64,000 nt of DNA from Verrucomicrobiales bacterium (GCA_016795425.1 JAEUHG010000033.1:1-64000), one strand, 5' to 3'. Counted from the stretch's first letter, positions 45,378 through 56,461 are shown. Program-made: numbers and translations. Notes: generated from the letters alone by a model not told the origin.

Positions 45378-46814
45378 ATGAGCTTGTCTTTGCCTACTCA
45401 GTTGTTTGTCGATGGTAAGTATTGCGATTCGGCTTCGGGAAAGCGGACGCCCCTGGTGAATCCAGCGACCGAAGAGGTCTTCGTCGAGGTGGCGGCGGCG
45501 GAGGTGGTCGACGTCGAACGGGCCATCGACTCCGCGCAGGCCGCCTGGGAGGGGGGTTGGCGCGATCTCGCACCCGGTAAACGCACCGAGATCCTGTTCC
45601 GAGTGGCGCGGGTGTTGCGCGAGAATCTGGAAGCGATTGCGCAGATGGAACGCCTGCACATTGGCAAGCCCATTGCCGATGCGCGGGACGAGGCGGGTTT
45701 GGGGGCGCGGGTCTTCGAGTATTACGCGGGGGCGGTGGGACGTGTGTGCGGCGAGACCATTCCGGTGGCTCGCGGCGGATTTGATTTCACCCTTCGGCAA
45801 TCCATGGGAGTGGTGGCGGCGATTGTTCCCTGGAATTTTCCCTTTCCGATTGCCTGCTGGAAGGCGGCGCCGGCCTTGGCGGCGGGAAATTGCGTGATTT
45901 TGAAGCCGGCTTCGCTGTCCCCGTTGACGGCGCTCAAGCTGGGCGAATTGGCTCACCAAGCGGGGCTGCCGCCGGGTGTGCTGCAGATCCTCCCGGGCAG
46001 CGGCGCGAAAATCGGGGACGCGCTGGTCGCGCATCCGCTGATTCGCAAGGTCTCGTTCACCGGCAGCACCGAGATTGGGCGTCGCATTATGGAGATGTCC
46101 TCGCGTGACCTGAAGCGGGTGTCGCTGGAGTTGGGAGGAAAATCCCCCAACATCGTCTTTGCCGACGCCGACTGGCAGAGGGCAGCGGAGTCGTCTCCCA
46201 TGAGTGTGTTCGCGAACACGGGCCAGGACTGCTGCGCGCGCAGCCGGGTGTTCGTGGAACGATCGGTCTTCGAGCCGTTCGTGGAGAAGTTCGTGGCGGC
46301 GACGGAAAAGTTGGTGGTGGGTGATCCGGCGAAGGAGGAAACGCAATTGGGGCCGATGGTCAGTGCCGCGCAGCGCGATGTGGTGGAGGGGTTTCTTGCC
46401 GACGCGCGGGGCCGCGGCAGCCGGTTCGGAACAGGCGGCGGGCGACCGTTGTCCAGGGGATATTACCTGAGCCCGACGGTGTTGCTGAACGTTGGCATCG
46501 GGGATCGTTGCTGGAAGGAGGAGATCTTTGGTCCGGTGGTGGCGATCACGGCATTTGACGATGAGGCGGCGATGATCCGGGAGGTGAATGCGTCGCCGTA
46601 CGGATTGAGTGGCTCATTATGGACCAATGATTTGTCGCGGGCGTTGCGGGTGGCGCGCGCGGTGCAAAGTGGCGTGCTCAGTGTGAACTCGCACAGCAGT
46701 GTTCACGTGGAAGCGCCGTTCGGCGGGTTCAAACAGAGCGGCTTGGGTCGGGACCTTGGCATGGCGGCGATGGAAGGATACACGGAGCTTAAGAACGTGT
46801 ACGTCGCGGCCTGA
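45378..46814 (+). CDS. Aldehyde dehydrogenase (NAD(P)+-dependent)
   Basis: 478 residues. Catalytic and binding motifs are in place: VPWNFPFPIACWK (cofactor/substrate region), FTGSTEIG, LELGGKSPNIVF with the general-base Glu near 252, NTGQDCCARSR with the nucleophilic Cys near 285-286, and EIFGPVV. The closest pattern I recognise is the betaine-aldehyde/aminobutyraldehyde branch, but this is not certain. It diverges from the PaaX-like gene and would complete oxidation of an aldehyde made by the alcohol dehydrogenase in the same region. Confidence 0.93.
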   Translation: MSLSLPTQLFVDGKYCDSASGKRTPLVNPATEEVFVEVAAAEVVDVERAIDSAQAAWEGGWRDLAPGKRTEILFRVARVLRENLEAIAQMERLHIGKPIADARDEAGLGARVFEYYAGAVGRVCGETIPVARGGFDFTLRQSMGVVAAIVPWNFPFPIACWKAAPALAAGNCVILKPASLSPLTALKLGELAHQAGLPPGVLQILPGSGAKIGDALVAHPLIRKVSFTGSTEIGRRIMEMSSRDLKRVSLELGGKSPNIVFADADWQRAAESSPMSVFANTGQDCCARSRVFVERSVFEPFVEKFVAATEKLVVGDPAKEETQLGPMVSAAQRDVVEGFLADARGRGSRFGTGGGRPLSRGYYLSPTVLLNVGIGDRCWKEEIFGPVVAITAFDDEAAMIREVNASPYGLSGSLWTNDLSRALRVARAVQSGVLSVNSHSSVHVEAPFGGFKQSGLGRDLGMAAMEGYTELKNVYVAA

Positions 46815-46837
46815 GGCGCCGAGCCCTTCGAAAGCCC

Positions 46838-47974
46838 ATGGCGCTACCGAGATGCCTCCCGGCGGGATACCTGTCGGGACTCCTATTCCTCATTCTATGG
46901 CTGGCGGGTACCGGGACGTCGACGTCCGCCCCGGCCGATGCCACGGCCGTCGAGGCGTTGCGGCGTCTCAAGGGCATGGATCTTGAGGCGAACCCGACCT
47001 TGAAGTCGGCGGTGCTACGGGTCTTGGAGGGATTGCGCGGCGCGCCGGAATTCGTGGAGGTGGTGCGGGACTTCCAATTGACCGGACAAGAGGACGGATT
47101 GCTGGAAGTCGCTCGACGCCATCCTGACGCCACCGGGGGCGCCGAGGCCATGCGGCTCTTGCTGGGTCAAGGCGCGGAGGCGCGGATTCGGTTGGCTTGG
47201 ACCGCGCCTGGGGGCGGGGACGCCGTGATTCGTGCCTTGTCGAACAGTGGCGATTCAAAGGCACTTCCGCTTCTGGTCGAGGTGGCGACGAACCACTCGG
47301 TCTCCGCCTCGGCTCGCGCGTCGGCGGTGCAGGGATTGGCGCGGTCCGAGTCGGGGGCGCGCGAGTTGCTGCGATTAGCGGAGGGTGGCGGGCTGGATGA
47401 TGCGGCGCGGGGGACGGCGAGCCTTGCTTTGGCTCAGGCGCGGTGGCCGGCGATTCGTGAGGAGGCGTTGAAACGGTTGCCGCTGCCGAAGGCGGGGGAC
47501 GGCACGAGTCTGCCTCCGCTTTCGGAATTGGTGACGCTGACGGGTGATGCGGCGCGCGGGGCGGTGGTGTTCCGAAGCGAGTCGGTGGCATGCATTCGGT
47601 GTCACCGGGTTGGTGACGAGGGCGTGGATTTCGGTCCGGCCCTAGGCCAGATCGGTTCCAAACTGGGCCGCCAAGCGTTGTATGAATCGATTCTCGATCC
47701 CAGTGCCGGCATTTCGTTCGGGTACGAGGGTTGGACGGTGGAGACCAAGGATGGGGAGGAGGTTTTTGGGATCATGGCGAGTGAGACGGCGGAGGAATTG
47801 GCGATCAAGCAGCAGACCGGCGTGCTGACGCGGGTTCCGGTGGCGAAGGTGGCGCGGCGGGAGAAGCAGGGGTTATCGGTGATGCCGGCGGGGTTGGCGC
47901 AGACGATGACCCGTGAACAACTGGTGGATCTGGTGGAATATCTCCTCAGCTTGAAGGCGCCGGCCTCGCCTTGA
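46838..47974 (+). CDS. Exported protein with PVC-type c-heme domain and HEAT-like repeats
   Basis: 378 residues. A signal peptide ([22 protein letters not shown]) is followed by alanine-rich helical repeats (about 40-220) and a C-terminal heme domain with CIRCH (C252, C255, H256), [15 protein letters not shown] and a final [12 protein letters not shown] helix. This is the putative heme-binding domain named for Planctomycete/Verrucomicrobium proteins (TIGR02603 type), in which the axial Met is probably within VMPAGL. Electron transfer in the periplasm is likely; partners are unknown. It follows the aldehyde dehydrogenase by 23 bases. Confidence 0.88.
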   Translation: MALPRCLPAGYLSGLLFLILWLAGTGTSTSAPADATAVEALRRLKGMDLEANPTLKSAVLRVLEGLRGAPEFVEVVRDFQLTGQEDGLLEVARRHPDATGGAEAMRLLLGQGAEARIRLAWTAPGGGDAVIRALSNSGDSKALPLLVEVATNHSVSASARASAVQGLARSESGARELLRLAEGGGLDDAARGTASLALAQARWPAIREEALKRLPLPKAGDGTSLPPLSELVTLTGDAARGAVVFRSESVACIRCHRVGDEGVDFGPALGQIGSKLGRQALYESILDPSAGISFGYEGWTVETKDGEEVFGIMASETAEELAIKQQTGVLTRVPVAKVARREKQGLSVMPAGLAQTMTREQLVDLVEYLLSLKAPASP

Positions 47975-48065
47975 TGGGGCGGGGGAGGATACAGGCCACA
48001 GCGGCTTAAAGGAGAACGCCACTTCCCCGTTGGCAATCGCGGGCAGGTTCTGGAATCAATCCTGC

Positions 48066-49427
48066 ATGTCCGACCGCGTAAAGTACGTGCTGGAGGAGTC
48101 CCGGCTTCCGAGGACCTGGTACAACATTCAAGCCGATTTGCCGCAGCCCCTGCCGCCGGTGCTGCATCCGGGGACCAAGAAGCCGATAGGACCCGACGAT
48201 TTGGCGCCGTTATTTCCGGAGGCGCTGATTCGACAGGAAGTCAGTCTGGAACGGGAGATTGAGATTCCGGACCCGGTGCGGGACATCTATCGGCAGTGGC
48301 GGCCGAGTCCGCTGTTTCGGGCGCGTCGATTGGAGAAGGCGCTGCAGACACCGGCGCGCATCTACTACAAGTGGGAAGGCGTGAGTCCGGCCGGCAGCCA
48401 CAAACCGAATACGGCGGTGCCCCAAGCCTACTACAATCGGGAGGCGGGGATTCGCCGGATCGCGACGGAGACGGGAGCGGGGCAGTGGGGATCGTCGCTG
48501 GCCTTCGCGGGAGCGCTCTTCGGCATCGATGTGACCGTGTACATGGTACGGGTCTCCTACAACCAGAAGCCCTATCGCCGGGCGCTGATGGAAACCTGGG
48601 GGGCGCGCTGCGTGGCCTCGCCTTCGAACGAGACGGAATCGGGGAGGGCGATACTGGCGCAGCGCCCGGATCATCCCGGGAGCCTCGGCATCGCGATTTC
48701 GGAGGCAGTGGAGGTGGCAGCGAAGTCAGGGGACACGAAGTACGCCCTGGGATCGGTGCTGAACCACGTGCTGATGCACCAGACCGTGGCGGGAATTGAG
48801 GCGATGGAGCAGATGGCGTTGGCCGAGGATTATCCCGACGTGATCGTCGGGTGCACGGGAGGCGGATCGAATTTCGCGGGCATTGCGTTTCCCTTTCTCG
48901 GTGCCCAACTGCGCGGCGGCCGAAAAGTCCGGATTGTGGCCGTGGAACCGGCCGCGTGTCCGAGCCTGACACGAGGCAAGTACGCCTATGATTTCGGCGA
49001 TACGTCGCATCTGACGCCGCTGATCAAAATGCATACGTTAGGGTCGACCTTCACTCCGCCGGGATTCCACGCCGGCGGTTTGCGCTACCATGGCATGGGG
49101 CCCTTGGTGAGCCACGTGCAGGAACTCGGTCTGATTGAGTCGAAGGCCTATCCGCAGACGGCGTGCTTTTCGGCCGGGGTCCAATTTGCGAAGACAGAGA
49201 GTTTGTTGCCGGCGCCGGAAGCCAATCACGCGGTGCGAGGGGCGATCGATGAAGCGCTTCGTTGTCGGGAGGAGGGGGTGAGTCGCGCCATTCTGTTCAA
49301 TTTGTGCGGTCACGGCCATTTCGACATGCAGGCCTACATGGATTACCTGTCGGGCAAGCTGGTGGACCAGGACTACAATCCTCAGGAATTAGCCATGGCC
49401 CTGTCCGGGCTGCCCTCGGTAGGTTAG
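48066..49427 (+). CDS. trpB2: TrpB2-type tryptophan synthase beta-like protein
   Basis: About 453 residues from the ATG at 48066 (a TTG at 48030 is in frame). The segments [15 protein letters not shown], with the PLP Lys in SHKPN near 113, and [16 protein letters not shown] (phosphate loop) mark a fold-type II PLP enzyme. The N-terminal extension ([19 protein letters not shown]) and the length, longer than classical TrpB, fit the TrpB2 branch. TrpB2 makes tryptophan from indole and serine without a tight TrpA partner, and no trpA is adjacent. Confidence 0.9.
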   Translation: MSDRVKYVLEESRLPRTWYNIQADLPQPLPPVLHPGTKKPIGPDDLAPLFPEALIRQEVSLEREIEIPDPVRDIYRQWRPSPLFRARRLEKALQTPARIYYKWEGVSPAGSHKPNTAVPQAYYNREAGIRRIATETGAGQWGSSLAFAGALFGIDVTVYMVRVSYNQKPYRRALMETWGARCVASPSNETESGRAILAQRPDHPGSLGIAISEAVEVAAKSGDTKYALGSVLNHVLMHQTVAGIEAMEQMALAEDYPDVIVGCTGGGSNFAGIAFPFLGAQLRGGRKVRIVAVEPAACPSLTRGKYAYDFGDTSHLTPLIKMHTLGSTFTPPGFHAGGLRYHGMGPLVSHVQELGLIESKAYPQTACFSAGVQFAKTESLLPAPEANHAVRGAIDEALRCREEGVSRAILFNLCGHGHFDMQAYMDYLSGKLVDQDYNPQELAMALSGLPSVG

Positions 49428-49433
49428 GGCATC

Positions 49434-50150
49434 ATGACGTTGCACTGCGCCCGCCGCCTTTGGTTGGTCATCGTTCTTGCTGTGACGGGACTTGGCGGGC
49501 TGCAAGGGGTGGCCTCGGATCGCGCGATTCGCAAAGCCGAGGCCCGGCTGGCGGAGATGGAGGTCCTGTTTGAGGAGCTCCAGTCCGATCCGGCGCGGGC
49601 CATCCCGCCGGAGGTGCTGCGCGAGGCCCGGGGGTTGATCGTGCTTCGGGAGAAGCGCGCGGGATTGATCGTGGGTGGACGGAGCGGCACGGGGTTCGCC
49701 CTGGTGAAGCGCGACGGGCGTTGGAGTTGGCCGGCCTTCGTACGCGCCACGGAAGGCAGTCTTGGTCTTCAAGCCGGCTACCAGAAGGCGACCTTGGTGC
49801 ACGTGTTGATGACCGATGCGGCGGTCGGAGCCTTTCAGACCAACCGTTTTCGGTTTGGCGTGGGGCTTCGGGTGACCTCGGGCCCTCGGACCATGGGGGA
49901 TGATGCCAAGACTGGGGCGGTAGGGGCCGATGTCTTGGTGTATGCCAGCACCGGAGGTGTGTTTGGTGGTGTCGCGGTGGAAGGCGGAAACCTGGGGGCC
50001 GACGACGACCTCAACGAGGCCTATTACGGCAAAACGGCGGAGGCATTGCTGTTTGGAGCCCCGCCATCCGCCTCGGCGAGTCCTCCGGAGGGTGCGGGTC
50101 GTTTTCGAGCCTGGCTGGAAAAGCAGACCCGCGGGACACCCGACAAATAG
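49434..50150 (+). CDS. SYLF/Ysc84-like lipid-binding protein, exported
   Basis: 238 residues with a signal peptide (LWLVIVLAVTGLGGLQGVAS). The following helical segment (about 30-75) leads into the SYLF fold: GLIVLREKRAGLIVGGRSGTG, LGLQAGYQKATLVHVLMT and GADVLVYASTGGVFGGVAVEGG. Such domains bind phosphoinositides in eukaryotes and lipids or the outer membrane in bacteria. The gene starts seven bases after trpB2. Role in the cell envelope is inferred. Confidence 0.85.
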   Translation: MTLHCARRLWLVIVLAVTGLGGLQGVASDRAIRKAEARLAEMEVLFEELQSDPARAIPPEVLREARGLIVLREKRAGLIVGGRSGTGFALVKRDGRWSWPAFVRATEGSLGLQAGYQKATLVHVLMTDAAVGAFQTNRFRFGVGLRVTSGPRTMGDDAKTGAVGADVLVYASTGGVFGGVAVEGGNLGADDDLNEAYYGKTAEALLFGAPPSASASPPEGAGRFRAWLEKQTRGTPDK

Positions 50151-50208
50151 CGGCTTCGCGCAGGTGCGCGCTTGGCATTTTTGCCGGCGTCCAGTAAGCC
50201 CACGGGCC

Positions 50209-51231
50209 ATGATCAACGTTGCGGTCATCGGCTTGGGCTTCATGGGGGTCACGCACATCAAGGCGTATCGCAAGGTCCCGCAGGCGAAGGTGGTGGGCAT
50301 TTGCGATGCCTTTAAACTTCCCGCGGACGGCGTGCTGACGAGCGTTACGGGCAACGTGGCCGATCCGGATCCGGTGAAACTGGATCTGGCGCAGGTTCAG
50401 GCGACCAAGGACTACAAGGAAATCCTGGCGAACCCGGCGGTGCACGCCGTGGATATCTGTTTGCCGACGGCCCAACACGTGGAGGTGGCGTCGGCGGCGC
50501 TTCAGGCGGGAAAACACGTGGTGTGTGAGAAGCCCCTCGCCCGGACGTCGGCACAATGCCGGGAGATTGTGGAGGCGGCGAAGTCGGCCAAAGGGTATTT
50601 CATGCCCGCTATGTGCATGCGGTTTTGGCCCGGTTGGTCCTGGCTGAAGGCCGCGATCGCGGATCAGCGCTATGGCAAGGTTCTGGCGGCGCGATTTCGT
50701 CGGGTCAGCGGTCCGCCCGGCTGGAGCAAGGGCACCTACTTCAAAGGGGCGGAGTCCGGTGGAGCACTGTTGGATCTCCATATTCATGACACGGATTTCA
50801 TCCAGTTCCTCTTTGGAAGACCGAAGCAGGTGTTTTCCCGCGGCTTGAGCCGTTTCAGCGGGGCCATCGATCACGTGCTGACCCAGTATGATGTCGGAGG
50901 GTCTATTGCCGTGTCGGCCGAAGGCTCTTGGCTGATGAGCGAGGGTTTCGGGTTCAACATGGCGTACACGGTCAATTTCGAGAACGCCACCGCGGACTTC
51001 GACCTGAGCCGGGGACCGGAGACGTTGAAGATCTTCGAGGACGGCAAGGGGGCACGGGTGGAAGCGATTGTGGGGGACGACGGGTATGTGGGCGAGTTGA
51101 CCCATTTCATCGACAGCATCGTGGCGGGGCGCGCACCCAGCGTGGTGACTCCGATGGATGGGGCACAGGCGGTGGAGATCTGCGAGGCGGAAGAACAATC
51201 CGTGCTGTCGGGCAAGCCCGTGTCGCTATAG
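50209..51231 (+). CDS. Gfo/Idh/MocA-family oxidoreductase
   Basis: 340 residues from the ATG at 50209; the frame is longer but upstream sequence is a shadow of the SYLF gene. The loop GLGFMGVTH and the family motif EKP ([10 protein letters not shown]) are present, and [19 protein letters not shown] carries the usual catalytic His region. It probably acts on a sugar or polyol with NAD(P). It has 58 bases of upstream space after the SYLF gene and could be read from the same transcript. Confidence 0.9.
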   Translation: MINVAVIGLGFMGVTHIKAYRKVPQAKVVGICDAFKLPADGVLTSVTGNVADPDPVKLDLAQVQATKDYKEILANPAVHAVDICLPTAQHVEVASAALQAGKHVVCEKPLARTSAQCREIVEAAKSAKGYFMPAMCMRFWPGWSWLKAAIADQRYGKVLAARFRRVSGPPGWSKGTYFKGAESGGALLDLHIHDTDFIQFLFGRPKQVFSRGLSRFSGAIDHVLTQYDVGGSIAVSAEGSWLMSEGFGFNMAYTVNFENATADFDLSRGPETLKIFEDGKGARVEAIVGDDGYVGELTHFIDSIVAGRAPSVVTPMDGAQAVEICEAEEQSVLSGKPVSL

Positions 51232-51406
51232 CTGTCTGGGGACTTGGCAAAAGCGCGGTTGGACCCTGGCTCGCCATGATCGCCGAGTGGAAGCGGGGGC
51301 GCTTCTGGGTGGGAATCGCGACAGCTCCGGGGAATCCAAAGAATGAGCGTGCGGGAAGGCGCGCCTAGGTCTGGCGCAGGCCAGGATCCCGGCTAAGACT
51401 GTCGAC

Positions 51407-54211
51407 GTGCTGGACACACATGAGGCGGTGGGTGCGGGTGTCGGCGTCGCCGCGGACGACGTCGAGGCGATTGTCGTTCGGGGCGCCCGGGAGCATAACC
51501 TCAAGAACCTGACGGTTTCGATCCCCCGGGGCAAACTGGTGGTGATCACGGGGGTGAGCGGGTCGGGCAAAAGCACGTTGGCTTTCGACCTGATCTTCGC
51601 CGAAGGCCAGAGGCGATTCCTGGACTGCATGAGCGCGTACGCGCGGCAGTTTGTGGAGCAGATGGCGCGTCCGGATGTGGATCTCATTTCCGGGTTGCCG
51701 CCCACGGTAAGCATCGAGCAACGGACGTCGCGAGGGGGTGGCAAGAGCACCGTGGCGACGGTGACTGAAATTCAGCACTTCCTGCGCCTGCTCTTTGCGC
51801 GACTGGGAACGACGTATTGTCCGGATTGCCGGTCACCGGTGCAGGCGCAAACGCGCGATGGGTTGGGGGACCATCTGTTGGAGGAGACGCAACGCCGTGG
51901 CGACCTGTTATTGCTGGCACCGCTGGTGAAGCATCGGAAGGGGTTTCATAGCGAAGTGGCGGAATGGGCGGCGCGGCATGGATACGCGGAAGTGCGCGCC
52001 GACGGAAAGTTGCATCCCACGGACCAACCCCTGCGGCTGGATCGATTTCGAGAGCATGATGTGGAGGTGGTGATCGGGGTCCTGGAAAAGGCTGCCGGAC
52101 GAAGGACGACGGGGCGCGCGAGAACCAAATCCGACGGGCCGACGCCACGGCAATTGATCGACGAAGCGTTAAGCGTTGGGAAAGGGACGGTGCTGGCCCT
52201 GGACGACGATGGGAAGGTCACGGTGCATTCGACCGAACGGGCCTGTCCGGGCTGTGGGCGGTCCTTCCAGGTTTTGGATCCCAAACAATTCTCGTACAAC
52301 TCGGCGCAGGGCTGGTGTCCGAAGTGCCGGGGGTTCGGCGAACTCTTCTATTTGCCGGACGCGGATCGCGGGGCGCGCGCGGATGCCATCGAGGAATCCT
52401 GGTGGAGTTGGCAGGAAGGGAAGCGCGAAGTGTGTCCGGAATGCGCCGGGGCCCGGTTGAATCCCGTGGCGCGATCCGTTCGATTGCTGGCGGGTTTGCC
52501 GACCCCGCGATCGAAGCACGCGGCAAAAGCGCCGACGATGGAGAGTTTGGGGCGCATGTCGGTGGCTGAGGCGTGCCGGTGGGTGGACACCCTGCGGATG
52601 GATGAGCGCGAGGGGCAGATCGCCCGTGACATCCTGCCGGAGATACGGTCGCGGCTGAAGGTGCTGGACGAGATTGGGCTCGGTTACCTTCAACTCGGGC
52701 GCAGCGTCACCACGTTGTCGGGTGGCGAGGGGCAGCGCATCCGGTTGGCGGCCCAGCTTGGTTCCAATCTCAGCGGCGTCCTGTACGTGCTCGATGAGCC
52801 GACGATCGGCCTTCACGCCCGGGATAACCAACAGTTGCTCGATGCCTTGGAACAGTTGCGTCGGCGGGGCAATTCGCTGGTGGTGGTGGAACATGACGAG
52901 GACACCATGCGCCGGGCGGATCATGTCATCGATCTGGGACCTGGCGCCGGGGTTAATGGGGGGCAGATGGTGGCGGCCGGGACGCTGGCTGAGTTGCAGG
53001 AGCATCCGGCATCGCTGACCGGACGATGTTTGAAAGAGCTGCGCCGGTTCCCGGCGCGCGGAGAGCGCCGTCCCGTGGCGGTGAAGAAAACGCGACGGTC
53101 TGCGGCGCCGGAGGGCGAATGGCTGCGATTATCCGGTGCGGCGTTGAACAACCTTCGGGATCTTACGGTGGAGTTTCCGTTGGGACGGTTCGTGGTTGTC
53201 ACCGGCGTGAGCGGTTCCGGAAAGAGCACGTTGATTCGGGAATGCCTGTTGCCGGCATTGGCGACGGCCCTGGACAAGAAGCGGCCCATTGGCGGAACGA
53301 AAGGCAAAGGGCCCGTGGTGACAGGGCATGAAGCTTTGAAGGGCGTCTACGAGGTCGACCAGTCGCCCATTGGCCGCACTCCGCGATCAACGCCGGCGAC
53401 TTACGTGGGGTTCTTCGATGAAATTCGAGCGCTGTTTGCCCAGGTTCCGGAATCACGCATGCGCGGGTATGGCGCGGGTCGGTTTTCGTTCAACTCCGCG
53501 GCCGGGCGGTGTCCGCAATGCGACGGAGCCGGGGAGACAAAATTGGAGATGAATTTCCTGCCACCGGCCTACGTGCGATGCGAGGTCTGCAAGGGGACCC
53601 GGTTCAATCCGGAGACCTTGGACATCGAGTATGGGGGCAAGAACATTGCGCAAGTGCTGGGACTGTCCGTGGAGGAGGGGATCGAGTTTTTCGCGGCGCT
53701 GCCGCGGATTCGGCGTCCGTTGGAAGCTCTGCGGGATACCGGATTGGGCTATCTGCAGTTGGGACAGACCAGTCCCACCTTGAGCGGCGGTGAGGCTCAG
53801 CGGGTGAAGTTGGTGACCCATTTGCTCACCGGTTTACGGGAACCCGGTGAGGTGCCCGACCGTTTCCGGCGGCGGAACCTGTTTCTGTTGGAGGAACCCA
53901 CGATTGGTTTGCACATGAGCGACGTGCACCGGTTGGTCGAGGTGATCCAACGGTTGGTGGATCACGGCCACACCGTCATCGTGATCGAACACAACCTGGA
54001 TCTGGTGGCGGAAGCGGATTGGGTCATCGACCTGGGGCCAGAAGCTGGGGAGGCCGGCGGTCAGATCGTGGCACAAGGAACTCCCGAGCAGGTCGCGGCC
54101 GGCGCAGCCTCCCATACGGGGCGCTTCCTCGCACCGATCCTCGCCAAGTCGGCGAGGATGGCGGGCGTTGGTCGGAAGGCAGGAAAAACCGCGGGTGGGG
54201 CTTCGGTGTAA
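51407..54211 (+). CDS. uvrA: UvrA excinuclease subunit (class II-like or second copy)
   Basis: 934 residues, GTG start. Two ABC modules are complete: Walker [10 protein letters not shown] (twice), signatures [12 protein letters not shown] and [12 protein letters not shown], and Walker [11 protein letters not shown] in the first. The second Walker B reads [13 protein letters not shown], Glu in place of Asp. Zinc pairs CPDC, CPGC/CPKC and CPQC/CEVC are present, as is the UvrB-binding region (APLVKHRKG onward). It should recognise DNA damage in nucleotide excision repair. Whether it is the main UvrA or a paralogue cannot be told from the window. Confidence 0.88.
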   Translation: MLDTHEAVGAGVGVAADDVEAIVVRGAREHNLKNLTVSIPRGKLVVITGVSGSGKSTLAFDLIFAEGQRRFLDCMSAYARQFVEQMARPDVDLISGLPPTVSIEQRTSRGGGKSTVATVTEIQHFLRLLFARLGTTYCPDCRSPVQAQTRDGLGDHLLEETQRRGDLLLLAPLVKHRKGFHSEVAEWAARHGYAEVRADGKLHPTDQPLRLDRFREHDVEVVIGVLEKAAGRRTTGRARTKSDGPTPRQLIDEALSVGKGTVLALDDDGKVTVHSTERACPGCGRSFQVLDPKQFSYNSAQGWCPKCRGFGELFYLPDADRGARADAIEESWWSWQEGKREVCPECAGARLNPVARSVRLLAGLPTPRSKHAAKAPTMESLGRMSVAEACRWVDTLRMDEREGQIARDILPEIRSRLKVLDEIGLGYLQLGRSVTTLSGGEGQRIRLAAQLGSNLSGVLYVLDEPTIGLHARDNQQLLDALEQLRRRGNSLVVVEHDEDTMRRADHVIDLGPGAGVNGGQMVAAGTLAELQEHPASLTGRCLKELRRFPARGERRPVAVKKTRRSAAPEGEWLRLSGAALNNLRDLTVEFPLGRFVVVTGVSGSGKSTLIRECLLPALATALDKKRPIGGTKGKGPVVTGHEALKGVYEVDQSPIGRTPRSTPATYVGFFDEIRALFAQVPESRMRGYGAGRFSFNSAAGRCPQCDGAGETKLEMNFLPPAYVRCEVCKGTRFNPETLDIEYGGKNIAQVLGLSVEEGIEFFAALPRIRRPLEALRDTGLGYLQLGQTSPTLSGGEAQRVKLVTHLLTGLREPGEVPDRFRRRNLFLLEEPTIGLHMSDVHRLVEVIQRLVDHGHTVIVIEHNLDLVAEADWVIDLGPEAGEAGGQIVAQGTPEQVAAGAASHTGRFLAPILAKSARMAGVGRKAGKTAGGASV

Positions 54212-54347
54212 GTCCGGTCTGATTTCGGCAGCTGAAGCCAGGTGATCAGCCCGGAACCTGCGGCATACCCCAAAGGCGGCATGGTGAAGGCGGAGAAGCA
54301 TGGTACGGTGCCGCGCGCTCGTGGTTCCGAGCCAACGCAATGCCGGT

Positions 54348-55619
54348 ATGACAATGAATCGCCTCTTACCCTTGATGGTCTTGTGCCTGGCATGGACGGC
54401 TTGGTCGCTGCGGGCGGCGACGGCGCCGTCGTTGGAGATTCACCGCGAAGGTCCAAGAAACCGCTTGGTGTTCACCGGCATCCTGGAGTCGGCAACGACC
54501 CTTCAGGGTCCGTGGGCTCCCGTGGTGGGAGCCACCAGTCCCTGGTGGACCGAGTCGGATGCGCACGGGGATCAGTACTTCCGGTCGCGCACCGAAGGTC
54601 TGTTCGATGTGCGCAGTGTGGTGGATTGGTTCGTGCAGGGACCGTTGCAGACCCACTTCGAACTGGCGTTCGCGGGATTGCCCGACGGTATTTTTCCACC
54701 CAAACGGGAGAAGCCCTACTTTGACGGGCAAGTGACGATGGGTGAGTACGATCGGCCGGCGAGTCTGCGAGTGCGCGGCAATTCGAGTTTGCAGGAGTGC
54801 CCCTTTCCGAAACTGAAGTTGAAATTGTCACGCCAGGACCGGGTGGGAACACCGTTCGCCACGGCGCGGGAGATCAAGATCGGTTCGCACTGCGCAGAGG
54901 GCGGGCAGGGACCTGTGGGGCGGCTGCGGGATGAGACGGCAACCTATCGCGAGGCCCTGGCTTACGAGATCATGGAGGTGCTGGGATTCCTGTCGCCCCG
55001 AGTTCGACGGGCGCGAATCGAGTATCGGGACACCTCGCCGGCTCGCGAAGGAAGCACGACGGGCTGGCAGGTGCGGCGACAGGCGCTCCTGGTCGAGGAC
55101 ATCGAGGTGGTAGGCGAGAGGTTGGGAGGCCGGGCGTTGAGCGACGAAGAGATCACCGCGTTGCGGGATGCCGGCTTCGAGGACCAGCTGCTGATCGATC
55201 TCCGGTGCTTCCACGCGCTGCTTGGAAACTGGGACTACTCCGTGGCCCAGAGCGGGGACAACCTGTGGAACACGGACGTGGTGGAATTGCCCGGTGGGAA
55301 GCGGGTGCCGGTGGCCGGAGATTTTGATTTGGCATCGTGGGTCACCGGGGAGGTGAGGCTGATGGCGCCGCACGATTATCGGCCGGACCTCGAAGATTTG
55401 ACGCGCCAGGCCTATTTCGAAGTGAACGAGATCCGCCGTCAGACCGATGAGGCGGCTTTTGCCATGAGCCAAGCGCGGTTCGAGGAACGGCGGTCAGCCA
55501 TGGAGTCCTGGATCGCCACGGCGACGTTGGATGAGCCCGGACGCAGCAATGCGGTACGACATGTGTCGGTATTCTTCGAGGCGTTGGCGGAGGCCGCGAA
55601 GGGGGGAAAGCGGGAGTAA
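54348..55619 (+). CDS. Exported CotH-like protein
   Basis: About 423 residues from the ATG at 54348, which starts a signal peptide (LLPLMVLCLAWTAWSLRA). The segment LRVRGNSSLQECPFPKLKLKL (shown as the conserved RGNSS region) with TREIKIGSH-like AREIKIGSHC and GNWDYSVAQSGDN followed by AGDFDLAS resembles the CotH kinase-like fold, where Asp residues bind Mg-ATP. Similarity is by motif only. The gene ends about 20 bases before an IS element. A role in modifying surface proteins is conjecture. Confidence 0.6.
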   Translation: MTMNRLLPLMVLCLAWTAWSLRAATAPSLEIHREGPRNRLVFTGILESATTLQGPWAPVVGATSPWWTESDAHGDQYFRSRTEGLFDVRSVVDWFVQGPLQTHFELAFAGLPDGIFPPKREKPYFDGQVTMGEYDRPASLRVRGNSSLQECPFPKLKLKLSRQDRVGTPFATAREIKIGSHCAEGGQGPVGRLRDETATYREALAYEIMEVLGFLSPRVRRARIEYRDTSPAREGSTTGWQVRRQALLVEDIEVVGERLGGRALSDEEITALRDAGFEDQLLIDLRCFHALLGNWDYSVAQSGDNLWNTDVVELPGGKRVPVAGDFDLASWVTGEVRLMAPHDYRPDLEDLTRQAYFEVNEIRRQTDEAAFAMSQARFEERRSAMESWIATATLDEPGRSNAVRHVSVFFEALAEAAKGGKRE

Positions 55620-55636
55620 GCGTCCCTTTCCGAGAC

Positions 55637-55639
55637 TAA
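55637..55639. repeat. Target-site duplication, left copy (TAA)
   Basis: TAA flanks the left inverted repeat and is repeated directly after the right one; a three-base TNA duplication is usual for part of the IS5 family. Confidence 0.8.
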
Positions 55640-55660
55640 GAGCGCGTCTTAAAAGTCAGA
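55640..55660. repeat. IS left terminal inverted repeat
   Basis: Starts GAGCGCGTCTTAAAAG and is the exact reverse complement of bases 56582-56602. Confidence 0.95.
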
Positions 55661-55678
55661 TTGTTGATGATGAATTGA

Positions 55679-56461
55679 TTACGCGACGCGACCAAGCATG
55701 ACCCTGATCAGTGCGAGGAAGAGCCATCCGACAGCACTACTTTCTGTCTTTTCGTAATCCCTCACCAACCGTCGATGTCGGACCAGCCAGCCAAACGTCC
55801 GTTCCACCACCCAACGCTTCGGCAACACTTGGAAGCCTTGGGCCGAGTCGGATCGCTTGATGACTTCCACCTCGAGCTGTTGTGCGAGATCGCGGGCCCA
55901 ATTCGAGAACTCCGGGCCGCTGTATCCCCCGTCAACCCACAGCTTCTGCAAGGATCCAAACTGCGGAAGCACCGTTTCCAGCAGCGAGCGCGCTCCTGCG
56001 CGCTCTGGGGTATCTGCAGGCGCGACCGCCACCCCGAGCAGAAATCCCAGCGTATCCACGAGGATAAAGCGTTTTCGTCCTTTGGTCTTCTTCCCTGCAT
56101 CGTAACCGACTTGGCCGCTGTGCGAATCCGAGCGTACCGTCTGGCTGTCGAGCACTGCGGCAGTCGGCGCGATCTCCTTGCCCTCCTCGGTTCTCACCAC
56201 AGCACGGAGGGCATCATTAAGGAGCGCCCAGGTTCCATCGAGACACCATTTTCGGAATCGCCCATAAACTGTCTTCCACGACGGAAAGCTCTTTGGCAAG
56301 AGGCGCCAAGGGCAGCCCGACTTCACCACGTAAAGAAGGGCATCCAGCAACCTACGTCGGTCAGTGGGCGGCCTTCCGAATCGCTTGGGCGCAGGAAGCA
56401 ACAGTTCGATCAATTGCCATTGCGTGTCTGTAAGATCGGTCTCGAAAGAGGCGATTTGCAT
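55679..56461 (-). CDS. IS5-family DDE transposase
   Basis: About 260 residues from the ATG at 56461, or 271 from 56494. The N-terminus FETDLTDTQWQLIELLLP and the run RFGRPPTDRRRLLDALLYVVKSGCPWRLLP are standard for IS5 transposases (two separate conserved stretches). DDE residues can be placed: Asp in AVLDSQTVRSD, Asp in LWVDGGYSGPEF, and Glu in WVVERTFGWLVRHRRL, with the Y/R...E signature in RRLVRDYEKT. The frame is uninterrupted, unlike many IS5 copies that need frameshifting. Confidence 0.95.
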   Translation of the reverse strand: MQIASFETDLTDTQWQLIELLLPAPKRFGRPPTDRRRLLDALLYVVKSGCPWRLLPKSFPSWKTVYGRFRKWCLDGTWALLNDALRAVVRTEEGKEIAPTAAVLDSQTVRSDSHSGQVGYDAGKKTKGRKRFILVDTLGFLLGVAVAPADTPERAGARSLLETVLPQFGSLQKLWVDGGYSGPEFSNWARDLAQQLEVEVIKRSDSAQGFQVLPKRWVVERTFGWLVRHRRLVRDYEKTESSAVGWLFLALIRVMLGRVA

